A DNA stretch of 33,565 nt from positions 1-33,565 of the IMG/VR virus record IMGVR_UViG_3300027963_000192. One strand, 5' to 3'. The notes under the pieces were generated by a model that ran no database searches, was not told where the DNA came from, and saw only the letters and a program-made list of their open reading frames with translations. Every line of letters starts with the position of its first letter. Position 1 is the first letter of the stretch. The stretch is from a virus. Shown here piece after piece: positions 8,092-15,472 of this stretch. The position numbers and the translations under genes are program-made.

Positions 8092-8698
8092 TCTGTTGGT
8101 ATAACGCATCTAGACTGGAATTGTTCTCAATCACAGCATCAAATTTGGTGCCAATCCAGGCAGTTTCGCTGGCATGGATATTGAATTTTTCCAAGGCAAT
8201 TCGACTACGGCTCCAGGTGATATTTTTTTGCCCTTCGTTTACAGACAGTGCTAGTGGGTACCATTCAGGATCAGGTCCACGGACTACACGAACCACACGT
8301 CCACCGGCCGACTTGATACTGGCGATTTCGTTAGGGAATCTACAGTCGCTTATGACCACATCATCGGTTATTTTGCGCAATTTGTTTTCTAGGCTGGCAA
8401 TCCAGATATCATCGTGGAAGCTACGTCTGGCAACTTCAGTCCCCCAAAACTGTAGCACCCATCTAGGTGTTATGTCCATGCCTAAACGGTCACTCCACCA
8501 TTCATCTCTTTGTTCTCGCCAGGCACGGCTCTGTTTGGTACGACCTTCGAGTAGTTCTCGATCCCAGCCAAACACATGAGCCACAGCATCTTTCAGTGTG
8601 TTGGCAAAACTTTCACGTTTAAATTCGTGTATGTTTACCAGATAATCTGCTATAGTGTCTTTGCCAGCGCCGATCAAGCCACAGATGCCAAGAATCAT
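8048..8698 (-). CDS. Deoxynucleoside monophosphate kinase, T4 gp1-like
   Basis: A 216-aa P-loop kinase. GLIGAGKDTIADYLV at residues 7-21 is the Walker A loop with the GKDT form typical of T4 gp1-type dNMP kinases, which phosphorylate dTMP, dGMP and modified dCMP to diphosphates to feed phage DNA synthesis. Further support comes from FANTLKDAVAHVFGWDRELL (lid/substrate region), LQFWGTEVARRSF (in T4 gp1, LMQALGTDLI), VVISDCRFPNEIASIKSAG and VVRVVRGPD, all in the expected order. Its start overlaps the stop of the upstream exonuclease (ATGA), indicating translational coupling. Its 3' end overlaps the convergent zinc-binding gene by 44 bases. Confidence 0.88.
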   Translation of the reverse strand: MILGICGLIGAGKDTIADYLVNIHEFKRESFANTLKDAVAHVFGWDRELLEGRTKQSRAWREQRDEWWSDRLGMDITPRWVLQFWGTEVARRSFHDDIWIASLENKLRKITDDVVISDCRFPNEIASIKSAGGRVVRVVRGPDPEWYPLALSVNEGQKNITWSRSRIALEKFNIHASETAWIGTKFDAVIENNSSLDALYQQITGLVQDLPGAKAE

Positions 8699-9219
8699 GC
8701 CATTTCCCTTATATTGAAGTGTTGTAACGTTGTTTGTAATAGTGCGATTTGCCTGCGACAGTCTTCTAAGGCATGGTGACTGGTGGCAGGTTTAGGCAGT
8801 CCGGGCCATAAACTAAACACAGTACGGCTGTCACGCACAGCATAAAACTGCCAGGGTATGGGTTTGCCATAGCTCTTATAGGCATGTTCCAGGATGTTCA
8901 TGTCGTATGTGGGACCTTGTGCCCAGATTCTTTTGCTGTGCCAGATCAATCGACCCAATTCATCTAGTGCTTGAGCCAATGGTATGCGATCTTGTTCGGC
9001 AAAGGCTTCATCCTTGGCCGCGGCTGGTTGGGTGGCCCACCAGTCTATGGTGCTTTGTTGTATGCTACGATCGGGTTGGCTTTCCAGGCTAATCCTGGCA
9101 TAATATTTTGGTTCGCAATAGCCGGAACCAAACGGGTCAAAACTCTGTGCCGCGATGGTCAATATCGTAGTGTCCGGTCCTGTGCCCAATCCTTCTAGGT
9201 CTATCATTAAATCTGCCAT
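8695..9219 (-). CDS. 3'-5' exonuclease, DnaQ/RNase T superfamily
   Basis: A 174-aa DEDD-type nuclease. Exo I is MIDLEGLGTGPD with Asp7 and Glu9, Exo II is centred on GPTYDMNILEHAYKSYG (Asp near residue 104), and Exo III is SHHALEDCRRQI with the His and Asp of the DEDDh type near residues 148-154. WWATQPAAAKDEAF is also typical of the short phage and mycobacterial-type exoribonuclease family related to T4 DexA. The likely role is 3'-5' trimming of DNA or RNA during nucleotide recycling, in keeping with the coupled dNMP kinase. The start has no strong ribosome binding site. An extended -10-like TGTTATACT lies at 9233..9226, but so near the ATG that it would make a leaderless transcript. Confidence 0.85.
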   Translation of the reverse strand: MADLMIDLEGLGTGPDTTILTIAAQSFDPFGSGYCEPKYYARISLESQPDRSIQQSTIDWWATQPAAAKDEAFAEQDRIPLAQALDELGRLIWHSKRIWAQGPTYDMNILEHAYKSYGKPIPWQFYAVRDSRTVFSLWPGLPKPATSHHALEDCRRQIALLQTTLQHFNIREMA

Positions 9220-9263
9220 ACTGCTAGTATAACAGAAATTTTGGTATCAATGTTGTAAAAAGG

Positions 9264-10034
9264 TTAGCCTATGACCCAGCTAAGAGGTTGGCTTCCATCA
9301 ACGTAGTTCTTGAGTTCTTCGATGCTTTTTTCCATTATGGCCAGACCTTCAGCCTTCATGGCTGTACCGTTCAAGGTGCCACCACCTTGTGGTCCTGCAA
9401 TAGTTCCAAACTTTTCTCTTGCTTCACCAATTATGAGTTTGCAGTTTCCAGTCATGTAGTTACGCATCCACTGACTGATTAACGGATCACTCAGCATGTT
9501 GAATTCAGGTTTGTAGTTATAGGTCCAAAGTAATACCGCTTCACCAGTACCTTTAGGATCACGGACCAGCTGTAGTTTTTTGGTCACAGGATTGAATGTG
9601 TAGTTCATGTAGGCGCCAAACATACGTCCGGCCAATTCCACATACTGGCTATAAAAGTCAAAAGTAGCAAGGCCACCTGCCACATTAAAATTCATCAGGT
9701 ATACATTCAAACTGGCTTGGCTGAATGGATCAAAGTTTGACGCAAACGGTCCAGTGCTGTCACCAAATGTTCTGCGGAATATCTGTCGCACACTGTAAAC
9801 TTCTTGTGGCAATTCATAGATGTTGACATTGGTTACTAGTTCCATGAATGTGTAGCTTTCTTCGTAGGCGTTTTGTGCTCGCTGGCGATAGGTACCAACT
9901 GTGTTTCTATAGGCTGCTTCGTAGTGTTCAGCATCCAGCTCAATGTCTATGATCTGGTCACCCAGTTGATACCGCACATACTGGAATAGATTTTGTTTTA
10001 GTGTTTCAAGACTTGATTCTTGTTGGATAGCCAT
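9264..10034 (-). CDS. gp13: Neck protein gp13 (head-to-tail connector)
   Basis: A 256-aa protein matching T4 gp13 (309 aa), which with gp14 completes the neck below the portal so tails can attach. Typical points are the N-terminal FQYVRYQLGDQIIDIELDAE with the following AYRNTVGTYRQRAQ helix, then NIYELPQEVYSVRQIFRR, the aromatic mid-section (FDFYSQYVELAGRMFGAYMN), VLLWTYNYKPE, a helix of the type WMRNYMTGNCKLIIGEAREK, and the C-terminus DGSQPLSWVIG, which aligns in style with the PPFGILVG end of T4 gp13. A late-promoter box lies at 10060..10054. Its partner gp14 is 1.5 kb away on the opposite strand. Confidence 0.88.
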   Translation of the reverse strand: MAIQQESSLETLKQNLFQYVRYQLGDQIIDIELDAEHYEAAYRNTVGTYRQRAQNAYEESYTFMELVTNVNIYELPQEVYSVRQIFRRTFGDSTGPFASNFDPFSQASLNVYLMNFNVAGGLATFDFYSQYVELAGRMFGAYMNYTFNPVTKKLQLVRDPKGTGEAVLLWTYNYKPEFNMLSDPLISQWMRNYMTGNCKLIIGEAREKFGTIAGPQGGGTLNGTAMKAEGLAIMEKSIEELKNYVDGSQPLSWVIG

Positions 10035-10053
10035 ACAATCGCTCCTATAAGAG

Positions 10054-10060
10054 TATTTAT
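10054..10060 (-). promoter_or_regulatory. T4-type late promoter box (ATAAATA)
   Basis: Minus-strand ATAAATA in the gap upstream of gp13, with a predicted start near 10048 and a 14-nt leader containing AGGAG before the ATG at 10034. Confidence 0.68.
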
Positions 10061-10068
10061 CAAGAATG

Positions 10069-11220
10069 CTACCAGGCCTTGAGTATGATCAAGTTCTCGT
10101 TACCACGGCCATTAAACTTGATTTCTGTGCTTTTTATATCTTTGTACGCTTTTCGTGCCGCGGGTTTTCCAACTGACACGATAGATTTGATCTGTTCAGC
10201 TGGTTTGCGTAGAGTCTTCTGTGAGCTGTTGACAGCATCAAAAGCCACAATGCTGGTTCCTTTAATCGTAAATGACCCCACATGAGCGTCAGCTACCACA
10301 TGGATCAACTTGCGTTTTTTGGTATCATATAACCAGGCTTCACTGGCATTGACTAAACTGGCTGGTGCTTCAGATACCAGTTTGAGTTCTGCAAAGTCTC
10401 GGAGATACTTGAACTTACTAGATAACTTTTCAGGGCTTATGGCTTTCTTGGCACGCGGTTTGCGTTCTACTTTCTTGATCTGTACATAGCTGGCGCAGTC
10501 ATTGATCACCAGTTCGCAGAATTTTACGCAATTACGCAACTGTATCCGGGTGAGATGACTGTATGCTTCTACTAGATCTGCGTCACGTCCTTCCACAGTT
10601 TCTTCAAACTCAGCCAGGCGATCTTTCCAGATGGCACTGATAGTGCCAATCATCTGTGGTGCCACATTCCTACCACGGATGTGTGACATGGGCTTGAATT
10701 CAGCTGTCAACTTTGCGCCTTGCTGTAGGAAATCATCAAACATGCCTTCCAGTTCACCAGCACACTCACTCATGCGTTCACGCAGATGATCTTGTATGGT
10801 TAATCGGGCTTGTGTAGTTTCTTCTTCGGTCACGACCTTGACCACTTCTTGTTTGATACGCATCATGTCACTGATCTGGCTGTCAATTACGCTGAGTTCA
10901 TGTTCACTTAGTGCTAGGCCAATCAAGTTCATTCTACATACCCAGGCTGTGGTACTACGGATCTGGCTGTCAGGAATGCCTCTTATGAGTTTAGCGTCTT
11001 TAGGTCTGTCGTTGTGTTCAAGCCAATGGGCTATCATGTCTTTGGCATCTTTTTTACCGTAGTGATAGTTGTACCAAGTGAAAGCCTTGAGCATGGCACT
11101 GGTCCTATCTCCGTCAGTCAACACTAACTTCCAGGCAGGTTCTGAGCCGGTGTATTTTACATCGGCACTTTTGGGATTTAGTAGTTTGATTTCTGCGGTG
11201 GGTTTTTTAGTCTTTACCAT
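10069..11220 (-). CDS. Conserved phage protein of unknown function (383 aa)
   Basis: A 383-aa basic protein beginning MVKTKKPTAEIKLL. About residues 25-100 are helix-rich (AMLKAFTWYNYHYGKKDAKD). Residues 110-260 are strongly helical and charged (HLRERMSECAGELEGMFDD, EAYSHLTRIQLRNCVKFC), and a Lys/Arg/Pro linker near 255-265 (KKVERKPRAKKAIS) leads to a C-terminal beta-rich part containing SEAWLYDTKKRKLIHVV and KGTSIVAFDAVNS. The basic character suggests nucleic-acid binding, but no catalytic motif is visible. It is the one gene here with a strong sigma70-type promoter (TTGACT-N17-TATAAT), so it is probably made early by host RNA polymerase, unlike gp13 downstream. AAGGAC precedes the ATG. Confidence 0.8.
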   Translation of the reverse strand: MVKTKKPTAEIKLLNPKSADVKYTGSEPAWKLVLTDGDRTSAMLKAFTWYNYHYGKKDAKDMIAHWLEHNDRPKDAKLIRGIPDSQIRSTTAWVCRMNLIGLALSEHELSVIDSQISDMMRIKQEVVKVVTEEETTQARLTIQDHLRERMSECAGELEGMFDDFLQQGAKLTAEFKPMSHIRGRNVAPQMIGTISAIWKDRLAEFEETVEGRDADLVEAYSHLTRIQLRNCVKFCELVINDCASYVQIKKVERKPRAKKAISPEKLSSKFKYLRDFAELKLVSEAPASLVNASEAWLYDTKKRKLIHVVADAHVGSFTIKGTSIVAFDAVNSSQKTLRKPAEQIKSIVSVGKPAARKAYKDIKSTEIKFNGRGNENLIILKAW

Positions 11221-11247
11221 TGGATGTCCTTGATATCATGATTGTTA

Positions 11248-11276
11248 ATTATAACACTGGGTTCTTTTGTAGTCAA
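11248..11276 (-). promoter_or_regulatory. Host sigma70-type promoter, TTGACT-N17-TATAAT
   Basis: Minus strand: -35 TTGACT at 11276..11271, a spacer of exactly 17 bases, and a perfect -10 TATAAT at 11253..11248. A start near 11241 would give a leader of about 20 nt with AAGGAC before the ATG at 11220. The -35 overlaps the last codons of the upstream 84-aa gene. Confidence 0.78.
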
Positions 11277-11527
11277 CCGCCGAGCAAACAGGCAAATACC
11301 AAGTATTTTTCCAGGTTTTTTACCAAGTCTTCGGCTTCTTGTTCCAGGGTTTGGTAGCGGGCAGTGGCCCTATGTAGCCTACGACATTCTACACTCTCCT
11401 GGCTCAGTCGATTCAGCACTGTGGTTATGGGTTTGAGCATTTTAACTAAATCTCTTCTGGCCACTCGACTTCGTACACCGGCAATCTGTCGTTCTGCTTG
11501 TTTCAAACGTTCTTGTATCTGTTCCAT
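11273..11527 (-). CDS. Small coiled-coil phage protein (84 aa)
   Basis: An 84-aa protein, almost entirely helical and charged. MEQIQERLKQAERQIAGVRS starts a heptad-like stretch, the middle holds LVKMLKPITTVLNRLSQ and ECRRLHRAT, and the end LVKNLEKYLVFACLLGG is hydrophobic. A dimeric coiled coil is likely. I recall short proteins of this design beside gp13/gp14 in T4-like cyanophages, without known function. It is divergent from gp14 with 56 bases between the two starts. An AGGAT lies about 13 nt upstream of the ATG, rather far for a ribosome site. Confidence 0.7.
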   Translation of the reverse strand: MEQIQERLKQAERQIAGVRSRVARRDLVKMLKPITTVLNRLSQESVECRRLHRATARYQTLEQEAEDLVKNLEKYLVFACLLGG

Positions 11528-11570
11528 ATAGTATTTTATCCTGTTTTGAGTTTTTGGTCAAACTTTGCGG

Positions 11571-11576
11571 TAAATA
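11571..11576 (+). promoter_or_regulatory. TAAATA box close to the gp14 start
   Basis: Plus-strand GTAAATA ends 7 nt before the ATG at 11584. With T4 late-promoter geometry the transcript would begin about 2 nt before the ATG. There is no Shine-Dalgarno in this interval. The same arrangement occurs before the plus-strand genes at 7744 and 31566. Confidence 0.4.
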
Positions 11577-11583
11577 CTTGACT

Positions 11584-12957
11584 ATGCCACGCCTGAGCCT
11601 TTATCGCCCCAATCGAACCAACGACTATCAATTCTTTGATCGCACTATCAAAGAGATGTACACAGTAGGTGGAGTAGATGTTTATGTCCACAAATATCTG
11701 GGCCCAATCTTGGATGAAAGTGAGAATCCTGGAAACAACGATGCCACGCTACCAGTGTACGACAGTGTGAATCCGTTGTTTATTGAAGATTTGCTGTTGT
11801 TGGAAAACAGAGATAGAGCCTATGATCCTGATGTGTATATCATGCGCGGTGTTTATCAACAGCAAGATATTGATTTTGATCTTACACAATTTGGCTTGTT
11901 CTTGAACAATGATACCTTGTTTATCACGTTCCATTACAACTACATGATTGATGCGTTTGGTCGTAAATTAATGTCAGGTGATGTGCTAGAGTTGCCCAAC
12001 CTTAAAGATTACTATCCTCTAGATCCAACCATACCGTTGCCTTTGCCCAAATACTATGTGATACAGGATGGGTCTTATGCCACTGAAGGATTCAGCCAGA
12101 CCTGGTTGCCGCACATATGGCGTGTGAAGGCCACTCCAATGGTCAATGCCCAAGAGTTCCAACAGATTGTCAACAAACCTTTTATGCCGGACAATATCTG
12201 GGATCCAGGAAATTTTTATCCAGCGGGATTCACTGTGCTAGATGGCGACAGCTACTATCTTTCCAAGGGCAATGTTCCTCCGGGCACTCCTGTGACTGAT
12301 ACTGCCTACTGGACTCCCATCACCGATCCTGCCACAGTGGGCGATCGTATGAGTACTAGACCCCGAGACCTGGAGATCAACGATGCCTTGTTGGCACAGG
12401 CACAGGTGGATGTTCCGTTTAGTGGATACGATACCACAAAATTTTACATATTACCAACTACTCCCTACGGTGATCCAGCCAGCGTTGGCATTGTGGCCAG
12501 TGATGGATCTGTATCTTCTAGTAGCACACTCGAAGGCGAAGGTACTAGTCCTAGCAGTTTTGGTTATACCATGGGCTATCTCTCAGGTGGATACGATCCA
12601 GAGACTGGGTACTTGTTGCCACCAAATGGATTGCCAGTTGTTCCGGGTGTGAGCTTTCCACCTAATCCCACAGTTGGTGCTTATGCGTTGAGATTGGACT
12701 ACTCGCCCAATCGTCTATTCCGCTACAATGGTAGTCGATGGGTGGCCATAGAATCCGCAGTAAGAACTGATCTTGATCTAGCACCGGCCGCAGAAACTTT
12801 ACGCAACAGCTTCGTGAACAATACATATACAGTGAGCACCACAGACATGGGTAATATTCCAAGTCGTCAAAGTCTCAGCCAGATACTCAAACCTCTAGCT
12901 GATAACGGTGATCAAGGCGGCAACATTACCCCACCCAACCCAAGACCACCAGGATAA
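11584..12957 (+). CDS. gp14: Neck protein gp14-like, extended form (457 aa)
   Basis: Counterpart of the neck protein gp14 of T4-like cyanophages, which with gp13 seals the neck. I place the start at MPRLSLYRPNRTNDYQFFDR (11584), the conserved N-terminus, not the in-frame ATG at 11554. Family segments in order: VDVYVHKYLGP (about 40), INPLFIEDLL-type NPLFIEDLLLLENRDRAYDP (about 75), FLNNDTLFITFHYNYM (about 115), KLMSGDVLELPNLKDYYP (about 137), and TEGFSQTWLPHIWRVKATPM (about 165). T4 gp14 is 256 aa; the extra C-terminal half carries a carbohydrate-binding-like segment (about 205-248), a Ser/Gly-rich linker, and an LRLDYSPNRLFRYNGSRWV module (about 370). It ends with a Pro-rich tail 2 nt before gp15. 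Confidence 0.82.
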   Translation: MPRLSLYRPNRTNDYQFFDRTIKEMYTVGGVDVYVHKYLGPILDESENPGNNDATLPVYDSVNPLFIEDLLLLENRDRAYDPDVYIMRGVYQQQDIDFDLTQFGLFLNNDTLFITFHYNYMIDAFGRKLMSGDVLELPNLKDYYPLDPTIPLPLPKYYVIQDGSYATEGFSQTWLPHIWRVKATPMVNAQEFQQIVNKPFMPDNIWDPGNFYPAGFTVLDGDSYYLSKGNVPPGTPVTDTAYWTPITDPATVGDRMSTRPRDLEINDALLAQAQVDVPFSGYDTTKFYILPTTPYGDPASVGIVASDGSVSSSSTLEGEGTSPSSFGYTMGYLSGGYDPETGYLLPPNGLPVVPGVSFPPNPTVGAYALRLDYSPNRLFRYNGSRWVAIESAVRTDLDLAPAAETLRNSFVNNTYTVSTTDMGNIPSRQSLSQILKPLADNGDQGGNITPPNPRPPG

Positions 12958-12959
12958 CC

Positions 12960-14384
12960 ATGGCAGTTACACAATTTTTTTATGACGAACAAATACGTCG
13001 TTTCTTGTTGCAGTTCGCCAGGATCTTTAGTAACTTCCAGGTCGAGTATGGTCGTAACGAAGAAGGCAAAAACGATACCCTAGTGCGTGTTCCAGTTCGT
13101 TATGGTGACAGCAGTCGACAAGCACAAACTATCATACAACAAAACAGTGCCAACGAATTGCCCAGTACTCCATTAATGACTTTTTACATCACTGATCTCA
13201 AATATAATCGTAGCATGATCCAGGAACCCAACTTTGTCAGTACTATAGCGGTACGGCAAAGAACATATGATAGCATGACTGACACATACGAAACTACTCA
13301 AGGCAATGCGTTTAGTATAGATCGTCTAATGCCAGTGCCGTTTGAACTGACCTTAAAGTTGGACATGTGGACAAGTAATACCAATCAAAAAATGCAGTTG
13401 CTAGAACAAATTTTAGTATTGTTTAATCCCAGTTTAGAATTACAAAGTACTGACAACTACATAGATTGGACAAGTTTAACTACGATTTACTTAGAAGACG
13501 TCAATTGGTCAAGTCGTAGCATTGGGGCAGGCAATACCGAATCAGCCATTGACATAGCTACCCTGACTTTTAGATTACCCATGTGGATATCTAGTCCAGC
13601 CAAGGTCAAGAAATTGGGTGTTGTTGAACGTATTGTAGCCAGCATCTATGATGCTAACGGTGATGCTAGCCTAGCTATCACCGACAACGATCTATTGCTT
13701 GGCACACGACAAGCGTTTACACCATTTAACTATCAGGTACTGTTGATCAACAATACTCTACAGGTCCTGCGTGAGCCTGAAGTAATTGATGAATCTAATG
13801 CCAGTTTAACACCGCCAGACAGTCCGGCCAGCAATCTCATGTGGCATTCCGTAGTTGGTTTATATGGTACATTACGGCCTGGGATCAGTTACATAAGTCT
13901 AGAACAACCAGATGGCACAGATGTGATTGGAACTGTGACTTATGATCCAAGCGATGATAGATTTTTATTGTGGAACGTAAACATTGACACTGTTCCAGCC
14001 AACACCTTGTCACCAGTTGAGGCAGTAATCAATCCATTGGCCAGTGGACCCGGAGCTGGCCTGCCCGAACCAATATTAGTATCAACACTTACCCGACTGG
14101 GACCTACACGATATCTCCTAACCGAAGGAACAGGTTCATGGGATGGCACAACTGCTGAATCCTGGACCGGGGATCAAGGACAACCCATGGTTGCCAATGC
14201 CAACGACATTATAGAATGGGATGGTTATCGCTGGATTGTGACGTTTGACAGTACTAGCAGTCCTGCAAACGATCAGTATGTCACAAACATAACTACAGAA
14301 TTACAATATCGCTGGACTGGCGAAGCCTGGGTCAAGAGTTATCAAGGCCTATACAAGGGAGGCCTATGGACACTGGTATTGTAA
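12960..14384 (+). CDS. gp15: Tail sheath stabiliser / tail terminator gp15, extended form
   Basis: T4 gp15 caps the tail tube and sheath and joins the tail to the neck. Here the first 230 of 474 residues match that family: FFYDEQIRRFLLQFARIFSN, KNDTLVRVPVRYGDSSRQA, PLMTFYITDLKYNRSMIQEP, RLMPVPFELTLKLDMWTSNT, MQLLEQILVLFNPSLEL and ATLTFRLPMWISSPAKVK appear in the expected order. The C-terminal 240 residues are an extension absent from T4 gp15 (272 aa), ending in a Trp/Tyr-rich region (IIEWDGYRWIVTFDS, YRWTGEAWVKSYQGLYKGG) that I recall in cyanophage homologues. It starts 2 nt after gp14 with AGGA upstream and overlaps the Nudix gene by 19 bases. Confidence 0.87.
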   Translation: MAVTQFFYDEQIRRFLLQFARIFSNFQVEYGRNEEGKNDTLVRVPVRYGDSSRQAQTIIQQNSANELPSTPLMTFYITDLKYNRSMIQEPNFVSTIAVRQRTYDSMTDTYETTQGNAFSIDRLMPVPFELTLKLDMWTSNTNQKMQLLEQILVLFNPSLELQSTDNYIDWTSLTTIYLEDVNWSSRSIGAGNTESAIDIATLTFRLPMWISSPAKVKKLGVVERIVASIYDANGDASLAITDNDLLLGTRQAFTPFNYQVLLINNTLQVLREPEVIDESNASLTPPDSPASNLMWHSVVGLYGTLRPGISYISLEQPDGTDVIGTVTYDPSDDRFLLWNVNIDTVPANTLSPVEAVINPLASGPGAGLPEPILVSTLTRLGPTRYLLTEGTGSWDGTTAESWTGDQGQPMVANANDIIEWDGYRWIVTFDSTSSPANDQYVTNITTELQYRWTGEAWVKSYQGLYKGGLWTLVL

Positions 14385-14806
14385 ATGCCGTGGGCATTTG
14401 GTTTTACAGTGTGGCTACCAACACTTACCTGTATCTCATGCGGAATGATACCAAGCACCCCGATACCTGGGGATTGCCCGGTGGTAGAGTAGAGCCAGGC
14501 GAAACCCTGATGCAGGCCATCACAAGAGAATGTACCGAAGAACTAGGCACAATGCCTGATTATTTGAAACTGGTTCCATTGGAAAAGTTTACCACAGCCG
14601 ATCAAGGCTTTGCTTATCATACATTTTTTTGTAGCGTGGATAGAGAATTTGTTCCAGTCTTAAATGAAGAACATCAAGGCTGGGCATGGATTGCCAGTGG
14701 CAGTTGGCCTAAGCCGTTGCATCCAGGCTTATGGTCAACTGTGAATTTTGATGCAGTGCAAGACAAGATCCATACCATGGAAGCCCAGATTCAAATATCG
14801 CAGTAG
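14366..14806 (+). CDS. Nudix hydrolase
   Basis: A 146-aa protein with a complete Nudix box at about residues 39-60: G-x5-E-x7-R-E-x2-E-E-x-G, read as GRVEPGETLMQAITRECTEE followed by LG. The preceding WGLPGG and the following strand-rich half fit the fold. Nudix enzymes cleave nucleoside diphosphates linked to another group (oxidised dNTPs, NDP-sugars, capped RNA). T4's NudE acts on ADP-ribose, FAD and Ap3A; the substrate here cannot be read from sequence. The start lies inside the gp15 3' end with GGGAGG upstream, so it is expressed with the neck genes. Its end overlaps the convergent gene by 16 bases. Given nearby glycosyltransferases, an NDP-sugar substrate is possible but unproven. Confidence 0.9.
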   Translation: MDTGIVNAVGIWFYSVATNTYLYLMRNDTKHPDTWGLPGGRVEPGETLMQAITRECTEELGTMPDYLKLVPLEKFTTADQGFAYHTFFCSVDREFVPVLNEEHQGWAWIASGSWPKPLHPGLWSTVNFDAVQDKIHTMEAQIQISQ

Positions 14807-15453
14807 CCTATAAAGTCTGGGTAGTTGATTGCTCTGGCATTAGGCAAGTCTAACCAGACGTCCGGCACATTACTTGGCACACCAGCAAACGTAAACTGTG
14901 TTCCAGGGTATGACCGCATCACATCACAAACTTGATTAATCCAACCCGGGTGCCCGGCCTCGGTATCTCGATGATAGCCTAGCATGAATATTTCTTGATG
15001 TCCATCAAAGGCCGCAAGATACATCAGCATGACCAAGTCAAGAAATTTTGGTCTGTGTGGGATAAGATAAAACTCTCCTGGATTGGCGATACAATTCCTG
15101 GCATCAGTGTACACAATATTATCTTTTGCGTATCCCGATTCAACCAATTGTGCCAAGTTATCACGACGTGTTTCTACAGCAAAATCCAATCGCATCTCCA
15201 AGGCCACGTCTCCTACACCATAAGTTTGTAATTTTTTTGATCCCAATAGTCCGCCACGATGATGTTGTAATCGTGTGTAGTCAAAATATTGTCTTTCTGC
15301 TGTGTGTCCTAGGCAGGCAGCACGTCCACTGATATGATGATTCTCAATTGGATTAGCGATCCACTCTCTTGTTTCTTCTCGTTTTCCACCAGCCCAACGT
15401 GAATTGGTTATTACAAATTCTCCCGGATAGTCTTTGCGAAATCGTGCGTCCAT
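14791..15453 (-). CDS. Unknown protein (220 aa) beside the modification genes
   Basis: A 220-aa soluble protein. The pattern alternates strands and helices: EFVITNSRWAGGKREETREW at the N-terminus, YGVGDVALEMRLDFAVETRR, then NIVYTDARNCIANPGEFYLI, FLDLVMLMYLAAFDGHQEIF, and GTQFTFAGVPSNVPDVWLDL near the end. FMLGYHRDTEAGHPGW with the preceding helix looks like a Rossmann-type nucleotide-binding region, as in some sugar-acceptor or DUF115-like enzymes, but no catalytic signature is clear. It is the last gene of the minus-strand run from the fibre genes through the propeller and the TPR/FkbM/2OG fusion, so a role in sugar handling is suggested only by context. AGG lies upstream of the ATG. Confidence 0.72.
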   Translation of the reverse strand: MDARFRKDYPGEFVITNSRWAGGKREETREWIANPIENHHISGRAACLGHTAERQYFDYTRLQHHRGGLLGSKKLQTYGVGDVALEMRLDFAVETRRDNLAQLVESGYAKDNIVYTDARNCIANPGEFYLIPHRPKFLDLVMLMYLAAFDGHQEIFMLGYHRDTEAGHPGWINQVCDVMRSYPGTQFTFAGVPSNVPDVWLDLPNARAINYPDFIGYCDI

Positions 15454-15472
15454 TATTTTACCTGTCTATTAG

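Noticed and set aside
9226-9233. Extended -10-like TGTTATACT before the exonuclease gene
   Set aside because: No -35 at a proper distance, and the start would fall on the ATG; not enough to call a promoter.
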